DNA of 64,000 bases from Aquisphaera insulae (GCF_011064615.1 NZ_JAALJH010000025.1:37178-101177), one strand, 5' to 3'; counted from the stretch's first letter, positions 1 to 9,208 are shown. The notes: a model not told the origin generated them from the letters alone. A program made the numbers and translations.

Positions 1-697
1 GAAGGCGGCGGAGAATCGGCTGACCATCACGCTCCACGGGGTTTCCGCCCCCACAGGGCTCGAGCGGACCTATCCCAACCTGCTCACGCACGAGGCCGTG
101 ATGAACCTCGAGTATGACAAGTGGGATCGCCAGGGGATCTCTCCCGAGCACGAGCTGATCGTCCCATTCACCCGGATGCTGGCCGGGCCGCTCGACTTCC
201 ATCAGGGCTCGCTGCGGGGCGTCCCCGCGGAGAAGTTCCGGGCTCAGAACGTCGCGCCGCTCGTGATCGGCACTCCCTGCCGGATGCTGGCCACTTACGT
301 CGTCTTCGAGAACCATCTCCCCATGGTCGCGGACTACCCTTCCTCCTATCGCGACCATCCCGGACTGCCGATCCTGGCCTCAATTCCGACGACTTGGGAC
401 GATACGAAATGCCTCGCCGCAAAGGTCGGACAGCTCGCGATCGTGGCGCGACGCCACGGCGACGAATGGTGGGTCGGAGCGATGGGAGGAAGCGAGGGCC
501 GCGACGTGAAGATACCGCTCGGATTCCTCGATCCCGGCGACTATCGAGCAGAGACTTACCGCGACGCCATCGAGCGGAAGGGGGGAATGTCGAGCGACCG
601 TGAGGACGTCACGGCCGCATCGACGATCGAAGCACGACTTGCGCCGGCGGGCGGGCTCCTCATCCGCCTCTCGCCGGCGCGTCGGGCCGACCGGTGA
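1..697 (+). CDS. GH97 family alpha-glucosidase/alpha-galactosidase, C-terminal part
   Basis: The reading frame is open from the window edge, so the N-terminal part lies outside. The visible 231 residues match the end of a GH97 enzyme: HGVSAPTGLERTYPN, then PFTRMLAGPLDFHQG, then NHLPMVADYP, ending in the beta-sandwich segment with ARRHGDEWWVGAMGG. GH97 enzymes are usually secreted, calcium-dependent exo-glycosidases that act on alpha-glucosides or alpha-galactosides; which one cannot be told from this part. The gene stands upstream of other glycosidases (GH13-like, GH9) and convergent with a BON-domain gene, 28 bases from its end. The GTG/ATG pair at 98-103 is internal, because the family similarity runs in from upstream. 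Confidence 0.85.
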   Translation, partial: KAAENRLTITLHGVSAPTGLERTYPNLLTHEAVMNLEYDKWDRQGISPEHELIVPFTRMLAGPLDFHQGSLRGVPAEKFRAQNVAPLVIGTPCRMLATYVVFENHLPMVADYPSSYRDHPGLPILASIPTTWDDTKCLAAKVGQLAIVARRHGDEWWVGAMGGSEGRDVKIPLGFLDPGDYRAETYRDAIERKGGMSSDREDVTAASTIEARLAPAGGLLIRLSPARRADR

Positions 698-725
698 ACC
701 GGCGGCCCCGGGCGATGCGCGACGG

Positions 726-1229
726 TCAAGGCTTCTCCTCGACCTTGACCTCGACAGGAGGCGTCACGACGGTGGTCTTCGACTTGGGGACCACGACCTT
801 GATCTCCTCCTGGGCAGGGACGTCGGCCGGCTTCGACTCGATAACCTTCACTCCCTTGACCACGGCGAGCTCGTCCACCACGCTGGCGACCCCCACGGTG
901 TTCGCCACCAGGTCCGCGGCCTGCTTCTTCGCGTCGTCGGTGAGGACCGACCCGCGGAGGACGACGGTGCCGTCGGCCCGGACCTCGAACCGGATCGTCG
1001 ACCCGGCCATGCGCTTGTCCCATTCGATCCGCCGCGAGACCCGGTAGAGCAGGTCCCGCTCCTCGGCGTAGGCCTGTCCCCTGGCCACCTCCGACTCGAC
1101 CCGTCCTCGAATGTTCTTGCCGGCGTTGTCGAGGGCCCGGCCGACGCGATTGAGCGGGCCATCCTGGGCCAGGGCCAGGGTGCCAACGAAAGCCATCGCG
1201 ACCATGGCTGCGGGCAGCATTCGCTTCAT
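726..1229 (-). CDS. secreted BON-domain protein
   Basis: The 167-residue product starts with a signal peptide (MKRMLPAAMVAMAFVGTLALA). A helical stretch of about 60 residues follows, then a BON domain at about residues 75-130, with IRFEVRADGTVVLRGSV and the VVDELAVVKGV strand typical of the fold, and a Pro/Val/Lys-rich tail. BON domains are found in periplasmic envelope-stress proteins such as OsmY and are thought to bind membranes or ligands. The start at 1229 has GGAG 7 bases upstream; a longer frame to 1547 adds only Arg-rich sequence with no coding character. A possible ECF-type promoter (1404-1432) lies upstream, which would fit a stress role. Confidence 0.8.
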   Translation of the reverse strand: MKRMLPAAMVAMAFVGTLALAQDGPLNRVGRALDNAGKNIRGRVESEVARGQAYAEERDLLYRVSRRIEWDKRMAGSTIRFEVRADGTVVLRGSVLTDDAKKQAADLVANTVGVASVVDELAVVKGVKVIESKPADVPAQEEIKVVVPKSKTTVVTPPVEVKVEEKP

Positions 1230-1403
1230 CGGAATCTCCATCCGGCAGGAGCCGGTACAGGTGGCGAGCGTCCAAGATCCATCGCGTTCTCGGTCGGGTC
1301 GACCGGACCGCAGGGCACGGGATACGAGCCTGGCAAGTCGCATGCCGGAGGCCGAAGAGCCACTTGCCCAGCCTGTCCCATACCCCGTGGTTTCGTCATC
1401 TCT

Positions 1404-1432
1404 CGCAGATTTCTGATAACCACAACCGTTCC
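1404..1432 (-). promoter_or_regulatory. possible ECF-sigma-type promoter for the BON-domain gene
   Basis: Reading the minus strand, GGAACGG (1432-1426) is followed after 16 bases by TCTGCG (1409-1404). This resembles the GGAACTT-N16-TCTGA layout of extracytoplasmic-function promoters. It would give a leader of about 170 nt before the BON gene. Seen by eye only. Confidence 0.3.
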
Positions 1433-1448
1433 TTCGCATGGCACGCGC

Positions 1449-1478
1449 TTGACGCCTCGCCGCGGCGGGCGAGAGAAT
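1449..1478 (+). promoter_or_regulatory. possible sigma-70 promoter for the membrane-protein gene
   Basis: TTGACG (1449-1454) and GAGAAT (1473-1478) are separated by 18 bases on the plus strand, about 95 bases before the GTG start at 1571. The -35 is a good match to consensus; the -10 matches at 4 of 6 positions. Confidence 0.4.
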
Positions 1479-1570
1479 CACCCAGACACAACTGACGGGG
1501 CTGGGGACTCGCCACCGGCGGTCCATACCGGGATCGGCTCGTGCCATCGATCCGCAAGAGGAGGTCCGAA

Positions 1571-2359
1571 GTGGAAACCGAGCCGGCCGGATGGGGTTCG
1601 ACCGACGACCGCGGGCCGAAGCCCGACCGGGAGCGGCTTGCGTTCTTCCTCGTCAGCCTGTCGGCCGGCCTGGCCGGAGCTTATTTACTCCTGGTCTTCC
1701 TCTCGTTCAATAGCCGAAACCAGGCCTTCCGCGGGCTCGTGAATGATCCGGGATGGGATCACTACCTCGGCGGGCCTCTGATGGCCGCGAACGTGCTCGC
1801 CTCGATCCTGATCCTCGGCTGCCGACCGGGCAAGGAGTGGACGACGCGAGCCTGGACCCTGCTGATCGTCGCGCTGGTGAATGGGGCGTTCTGGTGCGTG
1901 GATCACGCCCATTTCTTCGGGTGGGACCAGGCGGACCACGGCCGGCTCCAGGATCCGGTCTGGATCCTCTGGATCAGGTGCCTTGCCCTCGTTCGCGTCG
2001 TCACCCTGGCCGAGCTGGCCGCCCTGGTCGCGGCCGAGCCGGGTAGCACGTCGTTCTCGCCGCTCCGCGGCCAGACGATCCGGATCGCGGTCACGGCATT
2101 CCTGATGTGGCTCTTCTTCGAGGCCACCCACGTCGACGCCCAGCAGGCACCGCCGCGGTGGCTGCCGATCATGGACCTGGCTTCGTACGGCCTCTATGTC
2201 GGCTGCATCCTCACCCGGGCCCTCTCGTCGATCAGCCTCGCCATCCTCGCCGCGGCGGCCTTCCTGGCCTCGAGCCGTCGGATCGATGCGGCCAGGGCGA
2301 CGGAATACTCCTGGGGTGCCGGTGTCGACGACCCCGGCGGAGCCATCGTGGCGAGATGA
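1571..2359 (+). CDS. multi-pass membrane protein of unknown function
   Basis: The 262-residue product has about six hydrophobic segments: near the N-terminus (AFFLVSLSAGLAGAYLLLVF), around AANVLASILILG, around WTLLIVALVNGAFW, in the middle (LALVRVVTLAELAALVAA), then IRIAVTAFLMWLFFEA and ISLAILAAAAFL. I do not recognise a family. The GTG start at 1571 is preferred over an in-frame GTG at 1541 because it sits 6 bases behind a strong AGAGGAGG ribosome-binding site. Nothing in the neighbours fixes a role. Confidence 0.65.
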   Translation: METEPAGWGSTDDRGPKPDRERLAFFLVSLSAGLAGAYLLLVFLSFNSRNQAFRGLVNDPGWDHYLGGPLMAANVLASILILGCRPGKEWTTRAWTLLIVALVNGAFWCVDHAHFFGWDQADHGRLQDPVWILWIRCLALVRVVTLAELAALVAAEPGSTSFSPLRGQTIRIAVTAFLMWLFFEATHVDAQQAPPRWLPIMDLASYGLYVGCILTRALSSISLAILAAAAFLASSRRIDAARATEYSWGAGVDDPGGAIVAR

Positions 2360-2425
2360 GAGGGATGGGCGGCCGGAAAGTCCACGTCCCGTCGCAAGCG
2401 GCAAGTCGGTCTTCCTACCGGTTCC

Positions 2426-3817
2426 TCATCGTGACCACCGCACCTTCATGATCCGCGCGCCATACGCCTCGGCGCGAACGGGAGTTTCCAGGCCGGCCGG
2501 CTTGGCGATGCTGCCGGCCTGGAGGTCTTCAAGGACCAGGTCCTTCCACGGCCGGCCGGCAATCGGCCGGGAGAGGTCGCGAGGTCGGTCGGATCCATTG
2601 AGGAAGACCAGGACCCGGTCGTCCCCCGCCGATCGGAGGAACGCGAACACGCCGTCGCGCGCGACCAGCTCCTCGAAATCGCCGCGGATCAGGGCCGGCT
2701 CGCGGCGACGCAGGGCGATGAGCCCCTTCACGTTCTTGAGGAACGCGGAGTCGCGACGGTTCGGCGGGAAGGCCCCGCCGACCTCGTCGAAGGCAATGCC
2801 CAGCTCGTTGCCCGCGTAGAGCAGCGGCACGCGATCGAGCGTCAGGGCATAGGTCAGGGCCAGCTTCGTCCGCGCGGCCTTCGGCTCCTTCGCGTACTCC
2901 GAGAAGGACTTCTCGTAGTTGTCGATCGGCGCCATCATCGCCCGCGGCTGGGGGTAATACTGATGGGCCTCGCGGTTGGCAAAGGAAAGCTGCGCCACGT
3001 CCTCGTCGCGGCCGAAAACCTCGCGGATGCGCAGGGCGCTGAAGTCGTAGGCCCCGTCGAAGCCGCAGTCGCGGACGAAGGCCCCGATCTGGGCGGGGAC
3101 GACGGTCAGCTCCGGCAGGATGACGAAGTCCTTCTGCGGCGGTGCGGCCTTGAGCTCGGCCACGAACCGCTTCCAGAACGAGGCGGGCTGGAGGTGGGCC
3201 GAGTCGAGCCGCATGCCGTCGCACCCGGATCGCTCCTTCCAGCGCTTGCAGACGCCGATGATGTAGTCTCCGACTTCGGGCTTTTCTACCTTCCAGCGGG
3301 GCACTCCGTACTCCGACTTCGGGCCGAACCAGTCCTGCTTCGCCGGATCCTTGAGGAACGGATGCTCGAACCCGGGGAGCGTGATCGGCATGTCCAGGAT
3401 CACCTTCAGGCGTCGGGCGTGGGCCGCGTCCACCAGGTCGCGAAGGGCCGCGACGTCGCCGAAATTGCGGTCCACGGCCTCGTAATCCCTCGGCCGGTAT
3501 CCCGTGGGCAGGTACCTGTCGACGGGTGCCTCGTCGTTCTGCATCACGGGATAGATGAGGATGGCGGTGACGCCCAGGTCGGCGATGTCGTCGAGCTTGG
3601 CCCGAATCCCCCGGAGGTCGCCTCCCCAGAATCCCCCCTCGAACCTCGTCCGGTCCTTGCCGTAACGCTCCTTCATGAAGTCGTTCGACGGGTCGCCGTC
3701 CAGGAACTTCTCGACGATGATCCCGTAGACGATCTCCTCGGACCAGGGCCGGGGCTCGTCCGGGCTGGCGTCGATCGTCGCGGCGGCAAGCATCAGCGTC
3801 ATCCAGGCGAGGGTCAT
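2426..3817 (-). CDS. secreted alpha-amylase family (GH13-like) enzyme
   Basis: The 463-residue protein has a short signal peptide and a GH13 (alpha/beta)8 barrel. Region I is altered (VILDMPITLP). Region II is CDGMRLDSAH near residue 200, with the nucleophile Asp. Region III is VILPELT near residue 235, with the acid/base Glu. The place where the third acid normally lies in an NHD motif reads PIDNYEK near residue 290, so the usual His-Asp appears to be Tyr-Glu; activity may be changed or lost. The EIVYGIIVEKFLDGDPSND start and the GGDLRGI..KLDDIADLGV block are typical of maltogenic or cyclomaltodextrinase-like members. The gene is divergent from the GH9 gene. A broken partial copy lies at about 7390-7766. 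Confidence 0.85.
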   Translation of the reverse strand: MTLAWMTLMLAAATIDASPDEPRPWSEEIVYGIIVEKFLDGDPSNDFMKERYGKDRTRFEGGFWGGDLRGIRAKLDDIADLGVTAILIYPVMQNDEAPVDRYLPTGYRPRDYEAVDRNFGDVAALRDLVDAAHARRLKVILDMPITLPGFEHPFLKDPAKQDWFGPKSEYGVPRWKVEKPEVGDYIIGVCKRWKERSGCDGMRLDSAHLQPASFWKRFVAELKAAPPQKDFVILPELTVVPAQIGAFVRDCGFDGAYDFSALRIREVFGRDEDVAQLSFANREAHQYYPQPRAMMAPIDNYEKSFSEYAKEPKAARTKLALTYALTLDRVPLLYAGNELGIAFDEVGGAFPPNRRDSAFLKNVKGLIALRRREPALIRGDFEELVARDGVFAFLRSAGDDRVLVFLNGSDRPRDLSRPIAGRPWKDLVLEDLQAGSIAKPAGLETPVRAEAYGARIMKVRWSR

Positions 3818-3973
3818 CGCATTTCCCGATTCGAGGATCCAGATGGCGGTGTCCGGCCATCTTACCCGATCGAGTCAGACGCAGACCCCGTGCCGATACC
3901 ACGAAATCCCGATTAGGATGAAACGGAAAGACCCGAGCGGACGTGGTGCCCCCCCAAGGGCCGGGAGCGAGCG

Positions 3974-6900
3974 ATGAGACGGATGCTGGCGGCGATCGGC
4001 GTTTCGGCGTGGGGCTTGCTGGCGGGGATCGCCGCGGACGCACAGGTTGCTGCCGGGGGTCACGCCGACGGCCTCGTCCTGGCGAACTTCGATCGGCCTC
4101 CCCTTTTCGCGTTCACCGACTTCGAGAAATCGATCCGTGTCGAGGAGGGCCTGCTTCGGCTGTCGGCCCCGACCAACAAGGGGGGATTCGGAATCAACTT
4201 CCCGTCGACCCGGGATCTCTCCGCGAGCACCGATCGCTGCCCCGTCCTGGTGCTCACGATCCATCCGGCCAGTCGGGCGAGGACGATTCGCGTCCGGCTC
4301 GCCTCGGGGGACACGAACGCGGCGTGGACCTACCGCCTCGAGGGCCGGCAGCCCGGCCGCGAGCTTCGGGTCGAGCCGGTCGATGGGGCCACGCTCGATT
4401 CGCCCCAGGAGCGTGAGGGGATTTTCGACCTCGCCAGGGTCGGCCAGCTCCAGGTCCAGGGAGACTGGGGCGCCGATCCGATCGACGTCACCCTGCGTCG
4501 GCTCGAGCTGGCCCCGCCGTCGGCCGGTGCCAGATCCGAGCAGGCGGCCGCTCGGAGGAAGCGGCAGGAGGCCGACGCGGCCGCCCGGCTCGCGAAGCAG
4601 GAGGCCCGCCGGGCCATTCGCCACGCGGCCGACGGGCCGAGGGTCGTCCACGTCGGAGCCGTCGCGGCGGAGATCCTGGGCGTGACCCTCATCGAGGGCA
4701 CCTCGCGGCGCAACGGCTATGTCCCCTACGTCGAGCAACCCGGCGATCGGATCGTCGGCGAGGGGAAGGTGGCGGCCTGGGTCGACGGCCGGGTCGTCCT
4801 CGACGCGCCGGAGAAGCGCACGCTCCGCAGGATCGTGGACGGCCAGGAGCGTGAGATCGGATACCTCGTCGGCGGTCGCGGACCGGACGCCCCGCGATCC
4901 CTCTGGCCGTTCGAGGAACGCACCGGGGCGGACCTCCAGAAGCTCACGGCCGGCGATCCCGAGTCCTACCGAATCGTCTCCCCCGACGACCCGGCCTATG
5001 CCGCCGGCAAGATCCCGCGGGCCGTCCATCGCAAGACGAAGCCGCTCGACCGCGTCTTCCCGTCGGGAGGCCAGATCCTCCGGCACACGATCTATCTTGT
5101 CCTGCCCGCGCCGCTCGTCGAGGGGAGGACGTACACCATCGAGTTCCCGGGACTGAATGCGAGTGAGCCGGCCGTCCGATACGTCCACGACACCCGCACC
5201 GCGACCAGCGAGGCGATCCACGCCCAGCAGGCGGGCTATCGCCCTGACGACCCGTTCAAGCGGGCCTTCCTCTCGATCTGGCTGGGAAGCGGCGGGGCCT
5301 ACACGCACCGCGGAGTCTCGGACTTCGAGCTGATCGATGGATCGGGCCGGGTCGCCTTCACCGGCAAGGCGGAGCGGACGCTCGCCGCCGACGGCAAGGA
5401 ATCGATGCCCGGCGTGCGGAATCACAGCGGGACCGCCGTGTGGGCGCTCGACTTCTCCCGCTTCGCCGCGCCGGGGACGTATCGCGTCCGGGTCCCGGGG
5501 ATCGGCACGAGCGAGCCGTTCCCGATCGCCCCCGACGTCTGGGAAGGCGCGTTCAAGAAGTCGATGCACGGCTTCCTCGCCCAGCGGAGCGGGATCGCGC
5601 TCGGGCCGCCGTTCACGACCTTCGTCCGGCCGCGGGACATGCACCCGGCCGACGGCTGGAAGGTCTTCCGCAGCCGGACCAGCTATGAGGAGGCCTACCG
5701 CGGCGGCGGCGACTGGTTCGCCGGTCTCCTGAAAGGGCGGACCGAGGAGCTCCGGCCGGAAGCCTGGGGCGGCTATCACGACGCCGGCGACTTCGACCGG
5801 GCGAGCGGCCACCTCTGGGCGTCGTATCTCCACCTGGAGCTGCTCGACCTCTTCCCCGAGTACTTCCGGAACCTCGGGCTCGCCCTCCCGCCCGCCGAGG
5901 CGACCGACCGGATCCCGGACGTGATCAACGAGGCGCTCTGGAACCTCGACTGCTTCCGGCGGCTTCAGGACCCCGACGGCGGCGTGAGCGGCGGCATCGA
6001 GGCCTCATCCCATCCCCGGGCCGGCGAGGCGAGCTTCCTCGAGAGCCTGGTCTTGATGACCTATGCGCCCGATGCCAACAGCTCGTTCACGTTCGCCGCC
6101 GTCGCCGCCAAGGCCGCCCGGCTGCTCAAGCCCTTCGAGACCCGGCTCTCCGCCACCTACGCCGAGGCCGCCGCGCGGGCCTGGGCCTGGGCCGAGTCGC
6201 ACCGCAGCCGGATCGAGGGCGAGCGTTCGGCCGAGGACGACGCGAAGAACACCGCGGCGGCCGAGCTCCTCTGGCTGACCGGCCAGGAGCTCTATGAGTC
6301 GGCCTTCCGCGCGACGACCAGGGTGGATCGCGACGGCTGGCTCATCGAGCAGCAGAACGGCGCCTTCACCTATGCGAGGCTGCCGAACGGCGTGGGCGAT
6401 CCCGCGCTCAAGGCCCGGATCAAGCATAAGCTCCTGAGGCAGGCCGATGCGGCGATCGCCTACGGCGACGGCAACGTCTTCGGCCTGACCACGGAGATCC
6501 CCGGCCTCCCCCTGATCGGCCCCGTCGGAGCCTTCACGACCCCCGGGATGATCTCTCGGGTCCTCCCGCGGGCCCATTTCCTCTCCGGCGACCGCAAGTA
6601 CCTGGCCGCGGCCGTTCGGGCCACCAATTTCCCGCTGGGGGCGAATCCGGACAACCAGACCATGACCACGGGCGTCGGCCGCCGCGCGCCGAGGGCCCCG
6701 CTCCATTTCGACAGCCGGTTCAGCGGCCAGGAGGCCCCGGCCGGCCTGACCATGTACGGCGCCTATGACGCCGAGTCGCTCCCGAGCTTCGCCCGGGCGA
6801 ACGACTGGGTCCACACCTACTACGTCGGCTCCACGATGATCCCCAAGAGCAAGACCTGGCCCCCGGCCGAGGGCTACGTCGACTTCTTCCTCTGGCCGAT

Positions 6901-7000
6901 GATGAACGAATTCACGATCGCCCAGAACCTCGGCCCGACGAGCTACTGGTGGGGCTACCTGGCCGCCTGCCGAGGGATGAACGAACCAAAGAGCAACTGA
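3974..7000 (+). CDS. secreted GH9 glycoside hydrolase with N-terminal domains
   Basis: This 1008-residue protein has a signal peptide (residues 1-24). An unassigned beta-rich domain follows (about 30-180), then an Ala/Arg-rich linker (about 190-215), a middle region, and an Ig-like CelD_N-type domain (about 415-525). The C-terminal GH9 (alpha/alpha)6 barrel runs from about 530 to 1000. GGYHDAGDFDR near residue 600 carries the catalytic-base Asp, GANPDNQTMTTG and PLHFDSRFSG fit the substrate-cleft region, and MNEFTIAQNLGP near residue 977 supplies the proton-donor Glu. GH9 enzymes are mostly endoglucanases or exo-glucosidases acting on beta-glucans; the substrate here is not predictable. A strong hairpin follows at 7040-7083. 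A short stretch resembling its last codons recurs at 10402-10450. Confidence 0.9.
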   Translation: MRRMLAAIGVSAWGLLAGIAADAQVAAGGHADGLVLANFDRPPLFAFTDFEKSIRVEEGLLRLSAPTNKGGFGINFPSTRDLSASTDRCPVLVLTIHPASRARTIRVRLASGDTNAAWTYRLEGRQPGRELRVEPVDGATLDSPQEREGIFDLARVGQLQVQGDWGADPIDVTLRRLELAPPSAGARSEQAAARRKRQEADAAARLAKQEARRAIRHAADGPRVVHVGAVAAEILGVTLIEGTSRRNGYVPYVEQPGDRIVGEGKVAAWVDGRVVLDAPEKRTLRRIVDGQEREIGYLVGGRGPDAPRSLWPFEERTGADLQKLTAGDPESYRIVSPDDPAYAAGKIPRAVHRKTKPLDRVFPSGGQILRHTIYLVLPAPLVEGRTYTIEFPGLNASEPAVRYVHDTRTATSEAIHAQQAGYRPDDPFKRAFLSIWLGSGGAYTHRGVSDFELIDGSGRVAFTGKAERTLAADGKESMPGVRNHSGTAVWALDFSRFAAPGTYRVRVPGIGTSEPFPIAPDVWEGAFKKSMHGFLAQRSGIALGPPFTTFVRPRDMHPADGWKVFRSRTSYEEAYRGGGDWFAGLLKGRTEELRPEAWGGYHDAGDFDRASGHLWASYLHLELLDLFPEYFRNLGLALPPAEATDRIPDVINEALWNLDCFRRLQDPDGGVSGGIEASSHPRAGEASFLESLVLMTYAPDANSSFTFAAVAAKAARLLKPFETRLSATYAEAAARAWAWAESHRSRIEGERSAEDDAKNTAAAELLWLTGQELYESAFRATTRVDRDGWLIEQQNGAFTYARLPNGVGDPALKARIKHKLLRQADAAIAYGDGNVFGLTTEIPGLPLIGPVGAFTTPGMISRVLPRAHFLSGDRKYLAAAVRATNFPLGANPDNQTMTTGVGRRAPRAPLHFDSRFSGQEAPAGLTMYGAYDAESLPSFARANDWVHTYYVGSTMIPKSKTWPPAEGYVDFFLWPMMNEFTIAQNLGPTSYWWGYLAACRGMNEPKSN

Positions 7001-7389
7001 AACGCCAGATGCCGGGGTCGCCGACGGAGGACGCCTCCTGCGGGGGTCGGGTCGTCCGGCGGATCCTGAAATCCGACCCCCGCGACCTGGCCCCGAACAC
7101 GAGCCAACCCCGTGTGTGCCGGCTCGGTCCGACGACCGGGTGAGCCGTGGCCGTTGAGACAGCCATGGACCATCCTCGAGCCCTCGCGATCGAACCATCG
7201 GGCGGCTCGGAGGCTCTCGGCCGCCTCCGGCCGCCGGCCTGGCTGGGCCAGGAGCAACCCGCTCGATCGCCACGCCAGTGGCCTACGCGACGACTCGCCT
7301 AGCGCCATTCGTTCCCGGCCCGATGAGCCTCGCGGCTGGACCGGCCTGCCTTGAGTGAACTATCGTCTCGCGATCCTCCCTCGGCCTGG
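7001..7389. other. non-coding stretch after the GH9 gene
   Basis: It contains a small hairpin (GGAGG-acg-CCTCC, 7026-7038) and the long terminator-like hairpin at 7040-7083. The remaining 300 bases show no credible gene and no similarity that I can name. Confidence 0.5.
7040..7083 (+). terminator. hairpin downstream of the GH9 gene
   Basis: GCGGGGGTCGG (7040-7050) pairs perfectly over 11 bases with CCGACCCCCGC (7073-7083) across a 22-base loop, starting 40 bases after the stop codon. There is no U-tract, so it may act as a transcript-end stabiliser rather than a classical terminator. Confidence 0.55.
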
Positions 7390-7766
7390 GCCGGGTCTCG
7401 CGGGTGGTGAAGGAAAGCTGCGCCACGTCCTCGTCGCGGCCGAAGCCCTCGCGGATGCGCAGGGCACTGAAGTCGTAGGCACCGTCGAAGCCGCAGTCAG
7501 TCGAGGACGAAGGCCCCGATCTGGGCGAGGAAGACGGTCAGCTCCGGCAGGATGACGAAGTCCCTTCTGCGGCGGTGCAGCCTTGAGCTCGGCCACGAGC
7601 CGCTTTCAGAACGAGGCCGGCTGGAGGTGGGCCGAGTCGAGCCGCATGCCGTCGCACCCGGATCGCTCCTTCCAGCGCTTGCAGACGCCGATGATGTAGT
7701 CCGCGACCTCGGGGTCCTCCACCTTCCAGCGGCGGGGCACTCCGTATTCCGACTTGTCCTGAAGAA
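7390..7766 (-). pseudogene. broken partial copy of the GH13-like amylase gene
   Basis: Nearly every base from about 7399 to 7766 matches 2979-3340 of the upstream amylase gene in the same orientation. Both share the blocks encoding CDGMRLDSAHLQPASF and FGRDEDVAQLSF (the copy reads ASAATRTWRSF out of frame). The copy carries a 4-base insertion near 7500 and a 1-base insertion near 7563, which break the frame, and a 3-base insertion near 7733. It has neither the 5' nor the 3' third of the gene. It ends within about 75 bases of the sigma-factor start at 7841. It is a dead fragment and marks a rearrangement. Confidence 0.85.
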
Positions 7767-7840
7767 AGTTGGAACAATCCATCCTCGGGATTACGTTTAC
7801 GAGTGGAGAAGGCCAGGCCCCCCTGCGAGGGCTCGATATC

Positions 7841-9208
7841 ATGGCGATCCGTCAGCGCGGACTCGACCGGAGGTCATTACACACCCTGTTCAGCGTGGGA
7901 GCGATCGGGGAGTTGACGGATGGGCAGTTGTTGGAGCGGTTCGCGGCCGAAGGCGGGGAAGTGGCACAACTAGCTTTCGCTGCCCTTGTCGAGCGGCACG
8001 GTCCGATCGTGATTCGCGTATGTCGATCCATTCTCCGGGACGAAGATGACGCCCAGGATGCCTTCCAGGCAACCTTCCTCGTTCTGGTCCACAAGGCCCG
8101 CTCATTGTGGGTGCGCGACTCTCTGGGACCCTGGCTCCATGCCGTTGCGTACCGCGCCGCCTGCTGCAGCCGATCGGCACGCACCCGACGGCGGGTTCAC
8201 GAGCGTAGCAGGGCTCGCCTGGATTCAACCCCCGTCACTCCCGTGGATTCGACCCAGGACCTTCATGAGATACTCCATGATGAGATCGACCGGCTTCCGG
8301 CGCATTATCGGGAGCCGCTGATCCTCTGCGACCTTGAAGGCCGGACCTATGAGCAGGCCTCACGACACCTAGGCTGCCCCGTCGGAACGGTCAAGAGCCG
8401 ACTGACGCGGGGACGCGAGAGGCTTCGCGGTCGATTGATTCGCCGTGGTCTCGGGCCGGTTTCCGGGCTCGTGAGTTTGCTCGTGGGGGAGACAGGACGC
8501 GCGGCTCCGTTCGTACTCATGGATTCCACGACTCGGGCGGCCGTGGGTTACTCAAGAGGTGGTATGCCCGTCGAGACTGTACCGGTAACCGTGATGACCC
8601 TTCGGGAAGGAGTGTTGCGATACATGAGACAAACCCTGCTCAGGACGCTCGTGACTCCCCTGGTCGTTCTGGCAATCGGCTCGGCCGTGGTGGCTCAGCA
8701 GAAAACCGCCAGGGAGGTGGAGCGGCTTCCGGTGAAAGCTCAGGAGGAACCATCGGAGGAAGGGAATCGCCCGACCGAGGCACCGCCGACGCAGACGCCG
8801 CGCCGACTTCGAGACGCCGTGGAGCGGTTTAACGCTTCTGCCCCGAGAGGTAAGGACGAACCACTTCTCACGGACGAGGAGGTCATCGCCTCGATCCGCG
8901 GGTGGATTCGTACGTCGCGGCCGCCGATCTCGGATGAAGGCTACGAGATCTTCCAGGAGATAGCCAAGTCGGGGGAGCTTCCCCCGGGGGCCAGCCTGAC
9001 CTGGACCAGTGGCTGGGATGGATACCGAGGATTCCATTTTGATGTCTGGTGGATCGACCTTTCCATTCCAACAGGGAGGAATCAGTCTTACGCCCATCGA
9101 GTTCGCGAGCACATGATCCGTTCGAGGATCCTGAACGAGGTAGAGCGGCGTCGCAGGGACCAGGAGCGCGGGCGAATCGAGAAGGCCCGGCCCGACGTGA
9201 AGCCTTGA
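7841..9208 (+). CDS. ECF-type RNA polymerase sigma factor with membrane-anchored C-terminal extension
   Basis: The 455-residue protein begins with sigma region 2 (about residues 30-95, with RVCRSILRDEDDAQDAFQAT). Region 4 follows at about 145-200 (DRLPAHYREPLILCDLEGRT, then GCPVGTVKSRLTRGRERLRG). After these come a hydrophobic segment near residue 265-285 (LRTLVTPLVVLAIGSAVVA), a Pro/Glu-rich linker and a C-terminal domain of about 130 residues of unknown fold. Such fused tails are common in planctomycete ECF factors and probably sense or tether at the membrane. No separate anti-sigma gene is adjacent. ATG 7841 is chosen because sigma similarity begins soon after; an in-frame start at 7769 would overlap the pseudogene edge. 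Codon choice looks less G+C-biased than in flanking genes. Confidence 0.85.
   Translation: MAIRQRGLDRRSLHTLFSVGAIGELTDGQLLERFAAEGGEVAQLAFAALVERHGPIVIRVCRSILRDEDDAQDAFQATFLVLVHKARSLWVRDSLGPWLHAVAYRAACCSRSARTRRRVHERSRARLDSTPVTPVDSTQDLHEILHDEIDRLPAHYREPLILCDLEGRTYEQASRHLGCPVGTVKSRLTRGRERLRGRLIRRGLGPVSGLVSLLVGETGRAAPFVLMDSTTRAAVGYSRGGMPVETVPVTVMTLREGVLRYMRQTLLRTLVTPLVVLAIGSAVVAQQKTAREVERLPVKAQEEPSEEGNRPTEAPPTQTPRRLRDAVERFNASAPRGKDEPLLTDEEVIASIRGWIRTSRPPISDEGYEIFQEIAKSGELPPGASLTWTSGWDGYRGFHFDVWWIDLSIPTGRNQSYAHRVREHMIRSRILNEVERRRRDQERGRIEKARPDVKP

Larger units (their letters stand above)
1230..1570. other. divergent intergenic region
   Basis: These 341 bases separate the BON-domain gene (minus) from the membrane-protein gene (plus). 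They hold the two candidate promoters listed separately (1404-1432 minus, 1449-1478 plus). I see no small coding frame with a credible ribosome-binding site. Confidence 0.5.
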
